Shown here: positions 7,977 through 15,353 of the stretch, piece by piece
Position numbering within the stretch: position 1 is the first letter of the stretch
Layout: every line of letters starts with the position of its first letter
NCBI GenBank assembly: GCA_938014245.1
Contig: CALLSD010000015.1
Location: 1 to 15,592 of the forward strand
From: an uncultured Actinomyces sp.
Lineage (GTDB): Bacteria > Actinomycetota > Actinomycetes > Actinomycetales > Actinomycetaceae
DNA length: 15,592 nucleotides
Reading direction: 5' to 3'
The notes under the pieces: model-generated
The model's input: the letters and a program-made list of their open reading frames with translations, nothing else
Databases searched by the model: none
Told to the model about the DNA's origin: nothing
Translations under genes and position numbers: made by a program

Positions 7977-8684
7977 GTGTTGGATCGGAGTATTTCCTCG
8001 ACTATTACGGTGGGTGGCGCGACGAATGCTGGGACGTTTGAGGCAGCGGAGCTGATGGTTGCCGGTATGAATGCCCGCGAGGCGAGCGGCGTGTTGTTCG
8101 AGCAGAATCTGGTGGTTGCGGATTCAGAATCGACAAGGAGGCACTTGGCGACTGCGACGACGAAGCATCTGTCGTTCCTTGAGGATGATGCTCTTCGTTT
8201 CGTTGCGAATCGCGAGTATGGTTGGGAGCTTGTCATGTGGCTGGCTCTCGTCACCGAGTCCTACGTGTTCGCGGCCTGTGCGCGCGAGGTTGCGTGGCTG
8301 CGGCTGGTCGTGGATGAGGCTGCACTGACCTCGTCGGATATCGGCGAATTCGTTGAACGTCAGCGCAGGGTGGACCCCGCGATGTCGACGCTGACGGTGA
8401 AGAGCGGGCAGAAAATACGCTCGGAGATCGATGCGAAGGTCGCGGAGGTTCAGGGCTTTATTGACTCGGTCCTGCAGCCCCTCGCTCAGCGCCGCACCCG
8501 CCTGGACCTTGACGACGGCGTGCGCATCAACCGCCTCAAGCTCGCCTACGGCTGGCGCTCGGACCTGGCCGACCTCCCGCAGTCGGCTATCGGCGCTGCC
8601 ACATCGGAGGTCAAGAAGGGAATCGCGACTGACCTGAAGTGGGCCCGTGGGGAAATCAAGAAGAACAACGTGTGGTGGTCCTGA
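7977..8684 (+). CDS. brxA: BrxA-like protein (DUF1819 family), BREX component
   Basis: 235 residues, the usual size for BrxA, a small DNA-binding component encoded first in type 1 BREX operons. The N-terminal part has the family pattern: a short segment leading to EAAELMVAGM, then REASGVLFEQNLVVADSEST with RRHLATATTKHL, followed by a helical WELVMWLALVTESYVFAAC region and a basic C-terminus. Identification rests on this pattern, the size and the position upstream of pglZ and brxL, not on a search. It starts at GTG 7977 or TTG 7980, behind GAGGGGG; an in-frame TGA at 7965-7967 excludes an earlier start. It ends at TGA 8682-8684. The next expected genes, brxB, brxC and pglX, are missing; an AAA ATPase follows 61 bp later. 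Confidence 0.75.
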   Translation: MLDRSISSTITVGGATNAGTFEAAELMVAGMNAREASGVLFEQNLVVADSESTRRHLATATTKHLSFLEDDALRFVANREYGWELVMWLALVTESYVFAACAREVAWLRLVVDEAALTSSDIGEFVERQRRVDPAMSTLTVKSGQKIRSEIDAKVAEVQGFIDSVLQPLAQRRTRLDLDDGVRINRLKLAYGWRSDLADLPQSAIGAATSEVKKGIATDLKWARGEIKKNNVWWS

Positions 8685-8686
8685 CA

Positions 8687-8719
8687 GTGCCTCCACCCCG
8701 TGGGACACTGGAGAGGCAC
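8687..8719 (+). repeat. Inverted repeat between brxA and the AAA ATPase gene
   Basis: GTGCCTC (8687-8693) pairs with GAGGCAC (8713-8719), extended by CA/TG across a two-base bulge. It lies right after the brxA stop and before the next ribosome site. No T-run follows, so it may be a weak attenuator, an mRNA stability hairpin or a scar of the deletion that removed brxB, brxC and pglX. Confidence 0.3.
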
Positions 8720-8745
8720 CCGGTCTGGCAACGAAAGGACACAAC

Positions 8746-9900
8746 GTGAAGCTGACGCACATCGCCATCACGAACTGGCGCAACTTCGCCCATATCGAGT
8801 TCGACCTGTCCTCGCGCCTCTTCGTCGTCGGCCCCAACTCCTCAGGAAAGACCAACCTTCTCGGCGCACTGCGATTCCTGGGTGATATTGGGCGCCGTGG
8901 GCTTGTGGCCGCTTCGGAGGATCTGGGTGGCCCAGACCGATACTTTCGTTCTGGCGCGGATTCTGCCGCTTTCGTCGCGACATTTAACGACACCCAGAAC
9001 TCGGCGGAATTCGCTTTGTTTCTTCGGCTGATGTCGGCGGGTCCCAAGTCGACGAAACGCGGCAGTGATGCCGATCAAACGTTCGCGTTTCCGATGACGG
9101 ATCCACTCACTGGTGAGCCCAACGACAGGTATCTGGACGTTCATCAAACAATCACGGCAGGGGGCAAGAAGCCTGCAGACGAAGGCGAGTCCTTCCCGGT
9201 TGAAGATGAGGAAGCGCAGCGAACAAGAGTTCGTCAAACCCTCGCGGGCATCCGATACATCCATCCGAATCCCAAGAAGATGCTTGAGCGTTCAGATCGC
9301 TACGACCCCGACCACGGGACGGGCTTCTTCCAGCACGCGGGGCGCTTCTCGGATCAGCAGCTGGATGCCGTGGTTGACCGCATTCGCCCGATCATGGCCT
9401 CGGTGGTTCCGGAAGTCCCGAACCTGTCTTACCAGCGGATGGGGCTCGGCACGGAGGTCGTGTTCTACAGCGATACTCCCGTGCGCGGAGCGAGCGGCGT
9501 CTACTCGCACGAGCAGTTCTCCGAGGGAACGCTGCGCCTGCTTGGCATGCTTTTTGACCTGGCGACGCTACCGCGCGACACGAGCGTCGTCCTCATCGAA
9601 GAACCCGAGACCTTCCTGCAGGCCTCCGTCGTCCGTTCGCTCCCCTCGCTGCTGGCAGAGGTCGCCATGAACCGTGACGTGCAGATGGTCATCAGCACCC
9701 ATTCGCCGGAACTCATCGACTCCGAGCTGGTGCTCCCCAGCCAGGTCCTGATGTTGCGCTCGGAGAACGGGGAGACGACGGGTGAGCTGCTGTCGGAGTC
9801 GAACGACCCGCGCATCAAAGCCGTGGTTAGCGCTGGCCTGCCCAAGTCGCAGGGCATCGACGCTGTCAATGGTCGCACGATTCCCCTGGGAACCTGGTAA
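8746..9900 (+). CDS. AAA ATPase of the OLD/AAA15-21 type, paired with a TOPRIM-like protein
   Basis: 384 residues, starting at GTG 8746 with AAAGGA at 8734-8739; a longer in-frame start at 8647 would overlap brxA and lacks a ribosome site. It has the layout of OLD-type ATPases: an N-terminal strand (LTHIAITNWRNF), Walker A GPNSSGKT (29-36), a long insert, a signature-like FSEGTLRLLG (258-267), Walker B VVLIEEPE (281-288) and the H-loop ISTHSPEL (316-323). It has no TOPRIM domain itself; that is supplied by the next gene, three bases downstream. Such pairs, e.g. AriA/AriB of PARIS, act in phage defence, with the ATPase as sensor or cage and the TOPRIM partner as effector. The reading frame is intact, unlike pglZ. 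A role in this cluster is inferred from position. Confidence 0.85.
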   Translation: MKLTHIAITNWRNFAHIEFDLSSRLFVVGPNSSGKTNLLGALRFLGDIGRRGLVAASEDLGGPDRYFRSGADSAAFVATFNDTQNSAEFALFLRLMSAGPKSTKRGSDADQTFAFPMTDPLTGEPNDRYLDVHQTITAGGKKPADEGESFPVEDEEAQRTRVRQTLAGIRYIHPNPKKMLERSDRYDPDHGTGFFQHAGRFSDQQLDAVVDRIRPIMASVVPEVPNLSYQRMGLGTEVVFYSDTPVRGASGVYSHEQFSEGTLRLLGMLFDLATLPRDTSVVLIEEPETFLQASVVRSLPSLLAEVAMNRDVQMVISTHSPELIDSELVLPSQVLMLRSENGETTGELLSESNDPRIKAVVSAGLPKSQGIDAVNGRTIPLGTW

Positions 9901-9903
9901 GCG

Positions 9904-10554
9904 ATGGAGGGCTACGTCTACGCCCAGGTCATCGTCGAGGGCTCGACTGACATACCGGTTGTTACCGCGCTGATGTACGCGGCGGGATGGGCCGATAGTG
10001 AATTCTCTGTCACGAGCGCCAACGGCAAGGGTGCGATTGACAGGGATATCAAGAAGTACTGGGAAGCCGCTCGCGTTCTCCCATACGTCATCTTTCGTGA
10101 CCTCGATCAGGACGGTGAGGGATGCCCCGTGACACTTCGTGCGGAACTCGTCGAACACACTCCGGGTGAGTCACCGGATCTGCTAATTCGTATCGTCGAC
10201 CAGTGTATCGAGTCGTGGATCCTGGCGGATCGGCAGGGCGTCGCAGAGTTCTGCGGCAGATCGGTGGCGAGTGTAAAGCCGCCCGCCTCCCACCACAAGC
10301 CCTACCTGCTCCGCATGATGAAGGACGCGAAGCTCAAGGATGCTGTCGAAGAAAAAGGACGCGAGCTGGATTTTGGTCCCGCTTACGCGCTACACCTACA
10401 GCGCCTCATGACGCGCCATTGGAGCATCGAGCGTGCCGCCGTCGAAAGCGATAGCCTCAGGCGTGCACTGGAGCGCCTGACGGACCTGCATGACCGACTC
10501 GGAGGAGGCACACAAGGAGCGGAATCGATGCCTCTCGGCTGGCAGAGGAACTGA
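9904..10554 (+). CDS. TOPRIM-like (DUF4276/DUF4435-type) protein, candidate nuclease effector
   Basis: 216 residues, starting at ATG 9904 three bases after the ATPase stop, so probably translationally coupled. It shows TOPRIM signatures: a first strand ending in VIVEGSTD (E12), GKGAIDRDIKKY (41-52), and a second strand ending in the acidic triad YVIFRDLDQDG (D66, D68, D70), then CIESWILAD (101-109), typical of DUF4276/DUF4435 proteins. The C-terminal third is helical and basic. Metal-binding TOPRIM domains of this kind act as nucleases in OLD and PARIS systems. The last dozen residues (GAESMPLGWQRN) read through the pglZ ribosome site and ATG, so the original end may have been slightly different. 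The frame is otherwise intact. Confidence 0.75.
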   Translation: MEGYVYAQVIVEGSTDIPVVTALMYAAGWADSEFSVTSANGKGAIDRDIKKYWEAARVLPYVIFRDLDQDGEGCPVTLRAELVEHTPGESPDLLIRIVDQCIESWILADRQGVAEFCGRSVASVKPPASHHKPYLLRMMKDAKLKDAVEEKGRELDFGPAYALHLQRLMTRHWSIERAAVESDSLRRALERLTDLHDRLGGGTQGAESMPLGWQRN

Positions 10555-11778
10555 ACGCCTTGCTCGAGCAGGGGCGTATCGTCACGTGGTTGGATCGCAA
10601 CAGCGAATATGCGGACGACCTTGACGCCGTCCAAGAACTGCTCGACGGCGCCACCCTGATCACCATCAACGCCAACCTCTTCAAGACCAAACTCCGCATC
10701 TTTGCAGAAGACACCAAGTCTCGCTACGCGCCCTTCTTCAAATCCAGCGCGCGTGTTGCCGACCTCAAGAAGCACCTCGCTGGCATCGCTGACGCCGACA
10801 AACGATCTGACCGCAAGACCTTCCTTGCCGCAATGAGCGCCGTCCTGCTCAAAACCCAGCAGCGTTCCTTCTCCGTCCTCTTCGCTAAGCTCGCCACGGC
10901 CTCCTCCGTGGATGGCAATGATCCCCTCAAGGCCCTTAAATGGGGTCTTGACGCGTACTTCTGGGAAGGCGCTCACGCCATCTGGGGATACGAAGGTGAA
11001 CACACCTTCGACGCCCTCATGACGTGGCTCTTCGTTATGAACGCGCGAGGGTGGGACTACCGGCACAACTCCGCGCAGCGCGACTTCAGTACGTGGACCC
11101 ACGATGTCGCGACGCGAGACGACGCCCGCCGATGGGCTAAGCAAGTCGACGAGGTCACCGGAGCCAGCTCAGCGCTGCACGGTGCGACTACCGATTCCCT
11201 CCTCATCGACACGACCACGCCCGGCGTTGACCGAGAACTCATCTCCCGCCTCGTCTGCGGAATCATTGACGGATCCGTCGGCGTTGCTCAGGTCGAAGAG
11301 CAGCGCGAAAGGCGCCGCAAAGAGCTCTGGTTCGACGATACGAAGGCCTGTGGGATGCCGCCCGCGCGGGGGCACATCTGCTCACCCACCTGCGTGCGCT
11401 CCCGGGTATCGCCTTCTCGGACGCAGCCGAGGGCTTCGCCCGCTACACGGCCCCGGACGGCGGCCTGTGGACCATCGATCAGGAGTATCGCCACTACGTG
11501 CGCGCCTCTAGAGCCGTTCACGTCAACGACGTCCTCACCGACCTCGACCGACACGTCGAAAACGCGTACCGCGACGATTACCTGCGTCCCCTCTCGCGCA
11601 CGTGGGATGACGCGCTGCGCGGCATGCGCACATGGGACATCACCGTTCCGCCGTCCAGTGGACGCATCGACTCGTTCTATCGGCTGCTCCTCGCCGGCTC
11701 GCACAGGCGAACGGTCGTCATCATCTCTGACGCGCTCCGCTACGAGGCCGGTGTCGAGCTCGCCGACAAGCTGCGCTA

Positions 11779-11863
11779 CCTCGGACGAGGCGCTGCGCTC
11801 CCTCGGACGAGGCGCTGTCTCCCTCGGACGAGGCGCTGTCTCCCTCGGACGAGGCGCTGTCTC
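11779..11863 (+). repeat. Tandem repeat, one 22-bp and three 21-bp units, inside pglZ
   Basis: Units start at 11779 (22 bp), 11801, 11822 and 11843 (21 bp each); the core is CCTCGGACGAGGCGCTGTCTC, in-frame LGRGAVS. Aligned with the usual spacing of PglZ between the DALRY and LPSxTxLGMAALLPH motifs, one unit is expected, so the tract has gained about 64 bp, which is +1 in frame and offsets the upstream -1 shift. Confidence 0.9.
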
Positions 11864-12741
11864 CGTGAACCCCTGGTACACGATGCTGCCGTCGATCACC
11901 GCCCTTGGCATGGCCGCGCTTCTCCCGCATCGAGAGCTGACCCTCGGTGTGCGAGGCAAGGACCAGGTCGTCGTCGAAACAGATGGGCAATCCACCGCCG
12001 GGATCGATGCGCGCCGGACAATCCTCGAAGGCACCGATGGGCGTGCGTTCACCTACGAGGAGCTGAAACAGGACACCATTAAGGTGATGCGCTCGAAGTT
12101 CAAGGGCACCTCCGCCGTGTACATCTACCACGACGTCATCGACGCGACCGGCGATCACGCGGCCTCGGAAAGTGGCACCCCTGATGCTGTCAACCGCGCG
12201 ATCGATGAACTCTCCGCCCTCGTCAGCAAGCTCATCTCCGCAGACATCACCCGCATCCTCGTGACCGCCGACCACGGCTTCCTCTTCCAGGACAGCGAAC
12301 CCGCCAACGATGACACCGCGAAACAGGGCGGCGTCCCGCGCGGACGTTCCATCTCTGTGAAGAAGCGCCGAGGACGTCCGCGACGTCGGCATCGCCCTGC
12401 ACTACGACGACACGTCCCTGAAGGTCAACCGTTTCAGCCCCCGCGTCATCCAACAAGAGCCCATCAGCCCGACGCGGCGACCGCTCACCGTCACGATTAG
12501 GCTTGAGAGCATGTCGGGTGAGCAGCTGTCGAGCACTCGCGTCATCACCCTGGACGCGGCTGAGCGCTCCGAGGTGTCGCTCAAGCAGAGCAGCGAACTC
12601 ATCCTTTTCGACGGGGTGCTGCAGAGACACTCCGGGGAGGCTGTCCGGATCGTCGCCTACAAGACTGTTCATGGACAGGTTGTCGGCGATCCCATCGCGA
12701 TACATCAGCTGACTCTTAACGACAACGGGTTCGGAGGATTT

Positions 12742-12759
12742 GGAGGATTCGACCTATGA
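12742..12759 (+). promoter_or_regulatory. brxL ribosome site and ATGA overlap with the ancestral pglZ stop
   Basis: GGAGG (12742-12746) lies 9 nt before ATG 12756. The ATGA at 12756-12759 overlaps the brxL start with the TGA ending the third pglZ frame, a normal coupled arrangement. A second GGAGG sits at 12733-12737. The continuous pglZ frame now stops at 12498-12500, so coupling would be lost, but brxL keeps its own strong site. Confidence 0.8.
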
Positions 12760-14987
12760 GCATCCCGCCGGAAGAAATGGTAGAGCGCGTGGATTCCCAG
12801 GCCTCGTTCCCGGTCGAGGACAGCAAGAGGGGAGTGCTCGCCGGTTACGAGGAGACAGCTGCCCGTGCCTTCGACGGTTTTGTCGTTCGAAAGGACCTGG
12901 TCGGGCAAGTCAAGGGAAACGCGATCGTGCCTTCCTACGTGCTCGAATTCCTGCTCGCGCAGTACTGCGCGACCACCAGCGAGTCGGCGATTATTGAGGG
13001 CGTCGAGAGTGTTCGTCGCATCCTCGCCCGGCACTACGTCAACCGCGGAGATTCCGAGCTCATCAAGTCTCGCATCTACGAAGCCGGGCAATACCGCATC
13101 ATCGACAAGGTTTCCGTCACTCTTGACGACATACATGACCGATATAGCGCGACCTTCGAAAATCTTGGGATCACCAACGCGCTGGTGTCTGACGAGACTG
13201 TCCGCGAGAACGACCGCCTCCTTACCGGGGGTGTGTGGTGCATGGCTGACGTGTCCTACGTGTCGACAGGAGACACCGGCGCGAAGGCAACCAGCCCGTG
13301 GATCGTCTCTCGCCTTCAAGCCATCCAGCTGCCGCGCTTCGATTTTGACCGCTACTGCAGGGGGCGCGCCTCTTTCAGCGCCGACCAGTGGATCGACCTG
13401 CTCGTTGCCTCGGTCGGCCTCGATCCTGCGAAGCTCAGCCGCCGCGCGAAACTCTTCCAGCTGACCCGCCTCGTTCCCTACGTCGAGCGTAACTACAACC
13501 TCGTCGAACTAGGGCCCAAGGGCACCGGAAAATCGCACATCTACTCCGAGTTTTCACCCCACGGCATTCTTGTGTCAGGTGGCGAGGTGACGCTGGCAAA
13601 GCTCTTCGTTAACAACGCGACCCGGCGCATCGGCCTGGTCGGATACTGGGACGTTGTCGCTTTCGACGAATTCGCGGGACGCAAGCGCGTGGAGCGCAGC
13701 CTGGTTGACACGCTGAAGAACTACCTTGCGAACAAGTCCTTCTCGCGCGGTGACAGTACGATTACCGCCGAGGCTTCGATGGTCTTCGTCGGTAACACGA
13801 CGCGCACCGTGCCCGCCATGCTGGCCACCGCCGACCTCTTCGAGGCTCTGCCCGAGGCTTACCACGACACCGCCTACATGGATCGTATCCACTACTACCT
13901 GCCAGGATGGGAGGTCGACATCGTGCGGCCCGAGCTCTTCTCGCGCGGATACGGGCTCATCGTCGACTACCTGGCGGAGGCGCTACGGCACCTGCGCACC
14001 CTCGATTATTCGGGTGATCTGGATACATTGGCGACGCTGGATCCTGCCATGTCGAAACGCGATCAGGACGCCGTGCGAAAGACGTTCTCAGGATTGGCGA
14101 AACTCATCTTCCCGGCGCGTGACGGTGCGCCTGAAGAGCTTGAGGAACTACTTCGATTCGCGATCGAGGGGCGCAAGCGCGTCAAGGATCAGATCATTCG
14201 GCTGGATGACACGATGGCTGCGTCCGGCTCTCACTTCACGTACATGCTCGGGCGCGTGGACCAGGATCACTATGACGCTGCGCGTGCGTGCGCGGTGCCC
14301 ACTCAGGAGGAGCTGGATTACCCGCAGTACTTCACGTCGCACAGCGATGCTGATGAGCAGGGGAGCAGTCAACGGGGTGGCGAAGAGCTTTCCGACGGTG
14401 TTCCGAAGTCGGACGGCGTTGTCGATGCACGCGGAGACAGCAGGCCGGCCTCGCCCGTCTTTGACCGTCGAGCCCTGTTGAAATCGCGCGCCATCCCCAT
14501 ACGCTACAAGATCGAGCCGAGCAGGGGTCATTCCATGCCGGGCATCCTGCTTCCGTACCTGTTCGATGCGGCTGAGATTCGGATCCGTGACCCGTACTTG
14601 CGTCATCCGTACCAAATCCGGAACGTGCACGAGATTTTGCTACTGCTGATCCAGCATGCTGACGCCGCTAGGCTGCCGCACGTTGTCATCGAGACCTGTG
14701 CGAGCGATGAGGATGAGTATCGCGCGAAGCAGGAAGTGACGTTCGAACAGCTACAGCAATCGTGGGGACAGTTCGGGATCGTCATCGATTGGAGCATCGT
14801 TGATGACTTCCACGACCGTAGCATCGTGACCGATACCGGCTGGGTGATCGATCTTGGTCGCGGGCTGGACGTTTATGAGGCGTACACGCCGCTATCGCAA
14901 TTCGACCCCCGTTACGCGATCCCCCAGCTGTGGTGGACGAAGGATACCACGATTAATGTCAGCCGGGATACAGAGGGCCACGCGTGA
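12756..14987 (+). CDS. brxL: BrxL, BREX AAA+ protein with an MIT_C-like C-terminal domain
   Basis: 743 residues. The N-terminal domain (about 35-235) has the BrxL pattern: DLVGQVKGNAIVPSYVLEFL, RILARHYVNR and RENDRLLTGG. The AAA+ core has Walker A GPKGTGKS (253-260), Walker B VVAFDEF (300-306) and sensor MVFVGNTTR (342-350); DTAYMDRIHYYLPGW (371-385) is typical of the family. BrxL proteins form ring-shaped DNA-binding AAA+ complexes needed for phage exclusion. The C-terminus is unusual: after an acidic linker (about 528-565), residues 575-712 read ILLPYLFDAAEIRIRDPYLR, YQIRNVHEILLLL and FHDRSIVTDTGWVIDLGRGL, the pattern of the MIT_C domain of MITD1, not the Lon-like domain of typical BrxL. 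The frame is intact from ATG 12756 to TGA 14985-14987. It is the best-preserved BREX gene here. Confidence 0.9.
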   Translation: MSIPPEEMVERVDSQASFPVEDSKRGVLAGYEETAARAFDGFVVRKDLVGQVKGNAIVPSYVLEFLLAQYCATTSESAIIEGVESVRRILARHYVNRGDSELIKSRIYEAGQYRIIDKVSVTLDDIHDRYSATFENLGITNALVSDETVRENDRLLTGGVWCMADVSYVSTGDTGAKATSPWIVSRLQAIQLPRFDFDRYCRGRASFSADQWIDLLVASVGLDPAKLSRRAKLFQLTRLVPYVERNYNLVELGPKGTGKSHIYSEFSPHGILVSGGEVTLAKLFVNNATRRIGLVGYWDVVAFDEFAGRKRVERSLVDTLKNYLANKSFSRGDSTITAEASMVFVGNTTRTVPAMLATADLFEALPEAYHDTAYMDRIHYYLPGWEVDIVRPELFSRGYGLIVDYLAEALRHLRTLDYSGDLDTLATLDPAMSKRDQDAVRKTFSGLAKLIFPARDGAPEELEELLRFAIEGRKRVKDQIIRLDDTMAASGSHFTYMLGRVDQDHYDAARACAVPTQEELDYPQYFTSHSDADEQGSSQRGGEELSDGVPKSDGVVDARGDSRPASPVFDRRALLKSRAIPIRYKIEPSRGHSMPGILLPYLFDAAEIRIRDPYLRHPYQIRNVHEILLLLIQHADAARLPHVVIETCASDEDEYRAKQEVTFEQLQQSWGQFGIVIDWSIVDDFHDRSIVTDTGWVIDLGRGLDVYEAYTPLSQFDPRYAIPQLWWTKDTTINVSRDTEGHA

Positions 14988-15044
14988 ATCGTGGGGATGC
15001 GACGAGATTGTTGATGGAGCTTTGTTTGTTGGCTAGTTGAGTTG

Positions 15045-15072
15045 GGGGCGCCTCGCGTCAGCGGGGCGCCCC
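15045..15072 (+). terminator. GC-rich hairpin downstream of brxL
   Basis: GGGGCGCC (15045-15052) and GGCGCCCC (15065-15072) form an 8-bp stem with a 12-nt loop about 58 bp after the brxL stop. No T-run follows, as is common for actinobacterial terminators. Confidence 0.55.
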
Positions 15073-15095
15073 AGGGCTGTTGACATGCCTTAATT

Positions 15096-15120
15096 AAGTG
15101 GGCGGCCCCGCCGCCTACTT
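15096..15120 (-). terminator. Terminator hairpin after the right Fur fragment
   Basis: AAGTGGGCGG (15096-15105) and CCGCCTACTT (15111-15120) pair over 10 bp with one G-U pair and a 5-nt loop, starting 4 nt after the Fur stop (15125-15127) on the minus strand. No long T-run. It probably is the native fur terminator. Confidence 0.55.
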
Positions 15121-15124
15121 GGGC

Positions 15125-15353
15125 TTAGCTGTTGGCCTGATTTTTGGCTTGCTTTTGGGAGCAGTCATTGCACAGGCCGAAGAATTCGGCCACGTGCTCT
15201 ACCTTGGTAAAACCATTGGCTGAGGCAATGTCATGCACCCAGTTTTCAAACAAGGAGCCGGCAATCTCCACCGCCTTGCCGCAGCTGCGGCACACCAAGT
15301 GGTGATGGTGGCCCTCGTTAGTGCACAGACGATACAGGGCTTCGCCGTCGTCG
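15125..15353 (-). pseudogene. C-terminal fragment of the Fur-family (Zur-like) regulator
   Basis: The minus strand from 15353 reads DDGEALYRLCTNEGHHHH, then LVCRSCGKAVEIAG, FENWVHDIASANGFTKVEHV and FFGLCNDCSQKQ, ending at TAA 15125-15127. This is the dimerisation and metal-binding half of a Fur/Zur protein with both CxxC pairs and the His cluster. The N-terminal DNA-binding half is missing here and is found at 7681-7860, on the far side of the BREX cluster. The two pieces share 55 bp and join perfectly in frame. Codon use is like the left arm (AT-richer, AAA/CAA/GAA codons), unlike the BREX genes. It has no start of its own and is not expected to be functional. Confidence 0.88.
15299..15353. 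repeat. Right copy of the 55-bp direct repeat bounding the island
   Basis: Same orientation as 7681-7735 with 54 of 55 bases identical. Beyond 15353 the sequence no longer resembles Fur; it enters the polymerase-like fragment. Confidence 0.95.

Larger units (their letters stand above)
10528..12759 (+). pseudogene. pglZ: pglZ, BREX alkaline-phosphatase-superfamily protein, inactivated by several lesions
   Basis: Homology runs through three frames. Frame A (from about 10527) gives RLAEELNALL, RIVTWLDRNSEYADDL and, further on, FWEGAHAIWGYEGEHTFDAL. Near 11335 it shifts (one base lost) to a frame that gives RYEGLWDAARAGAHLL, HVNDVLTDLDRHVENAY and the metal-site motif VVIISDALRYEAG. Near 11778 a tandem expansion returns it to frame A for WYTMLPSITALGMAALLPH and ILVTADHGFLF. 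Near 12360 it jumps to a third frame giving DVRDVGIALHYDDTSLKV through to GFGGFGGFDL and TGA 12757-12759; about 100 or more residues usual at this point appear missing. The ribosome site AAGGAG (10514-10519) leads to ATG 10528, which reads only MPLGWQRN, so the start is out of frame as well. Part of the N-terminal domain also looks deleted near 10710. A continuous 646-codon frame from TTG 10560 exists but carries about 148 nonsense residues where the active site should be. Confidence 0.88.

Noticed and set aside
8124..9047. 307-codon minus-strand frame opposite brxA and the AAA gene
   Set aside because: It spans two well-supported plus-strand genes and has low-complexity Arg/Pro/Ser content with no motif.
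11779..11863. Short tandem units that could be taken for a CRISPR array
   Set aside because: The units are head-to-tail without spacers and lie inside the pglZ coding sequence.
10383..12705. Long minus-strand open frames opposite pglZ (e.g. 10383-11144, 11288-12052, 11721-12392)
   Set aside because: They are shadows of GC-rich coding sequence; plus-strand PglZ homology is continuous apart from the frame shifts, and the minus products lack recognisable motifs.
15080..15085. TTGACA downstream of brxL as a promoter -35 box
   Set aside because: No -10 at proper spacing and no plus-strand gene follows; it falls between two terminator hairpins.
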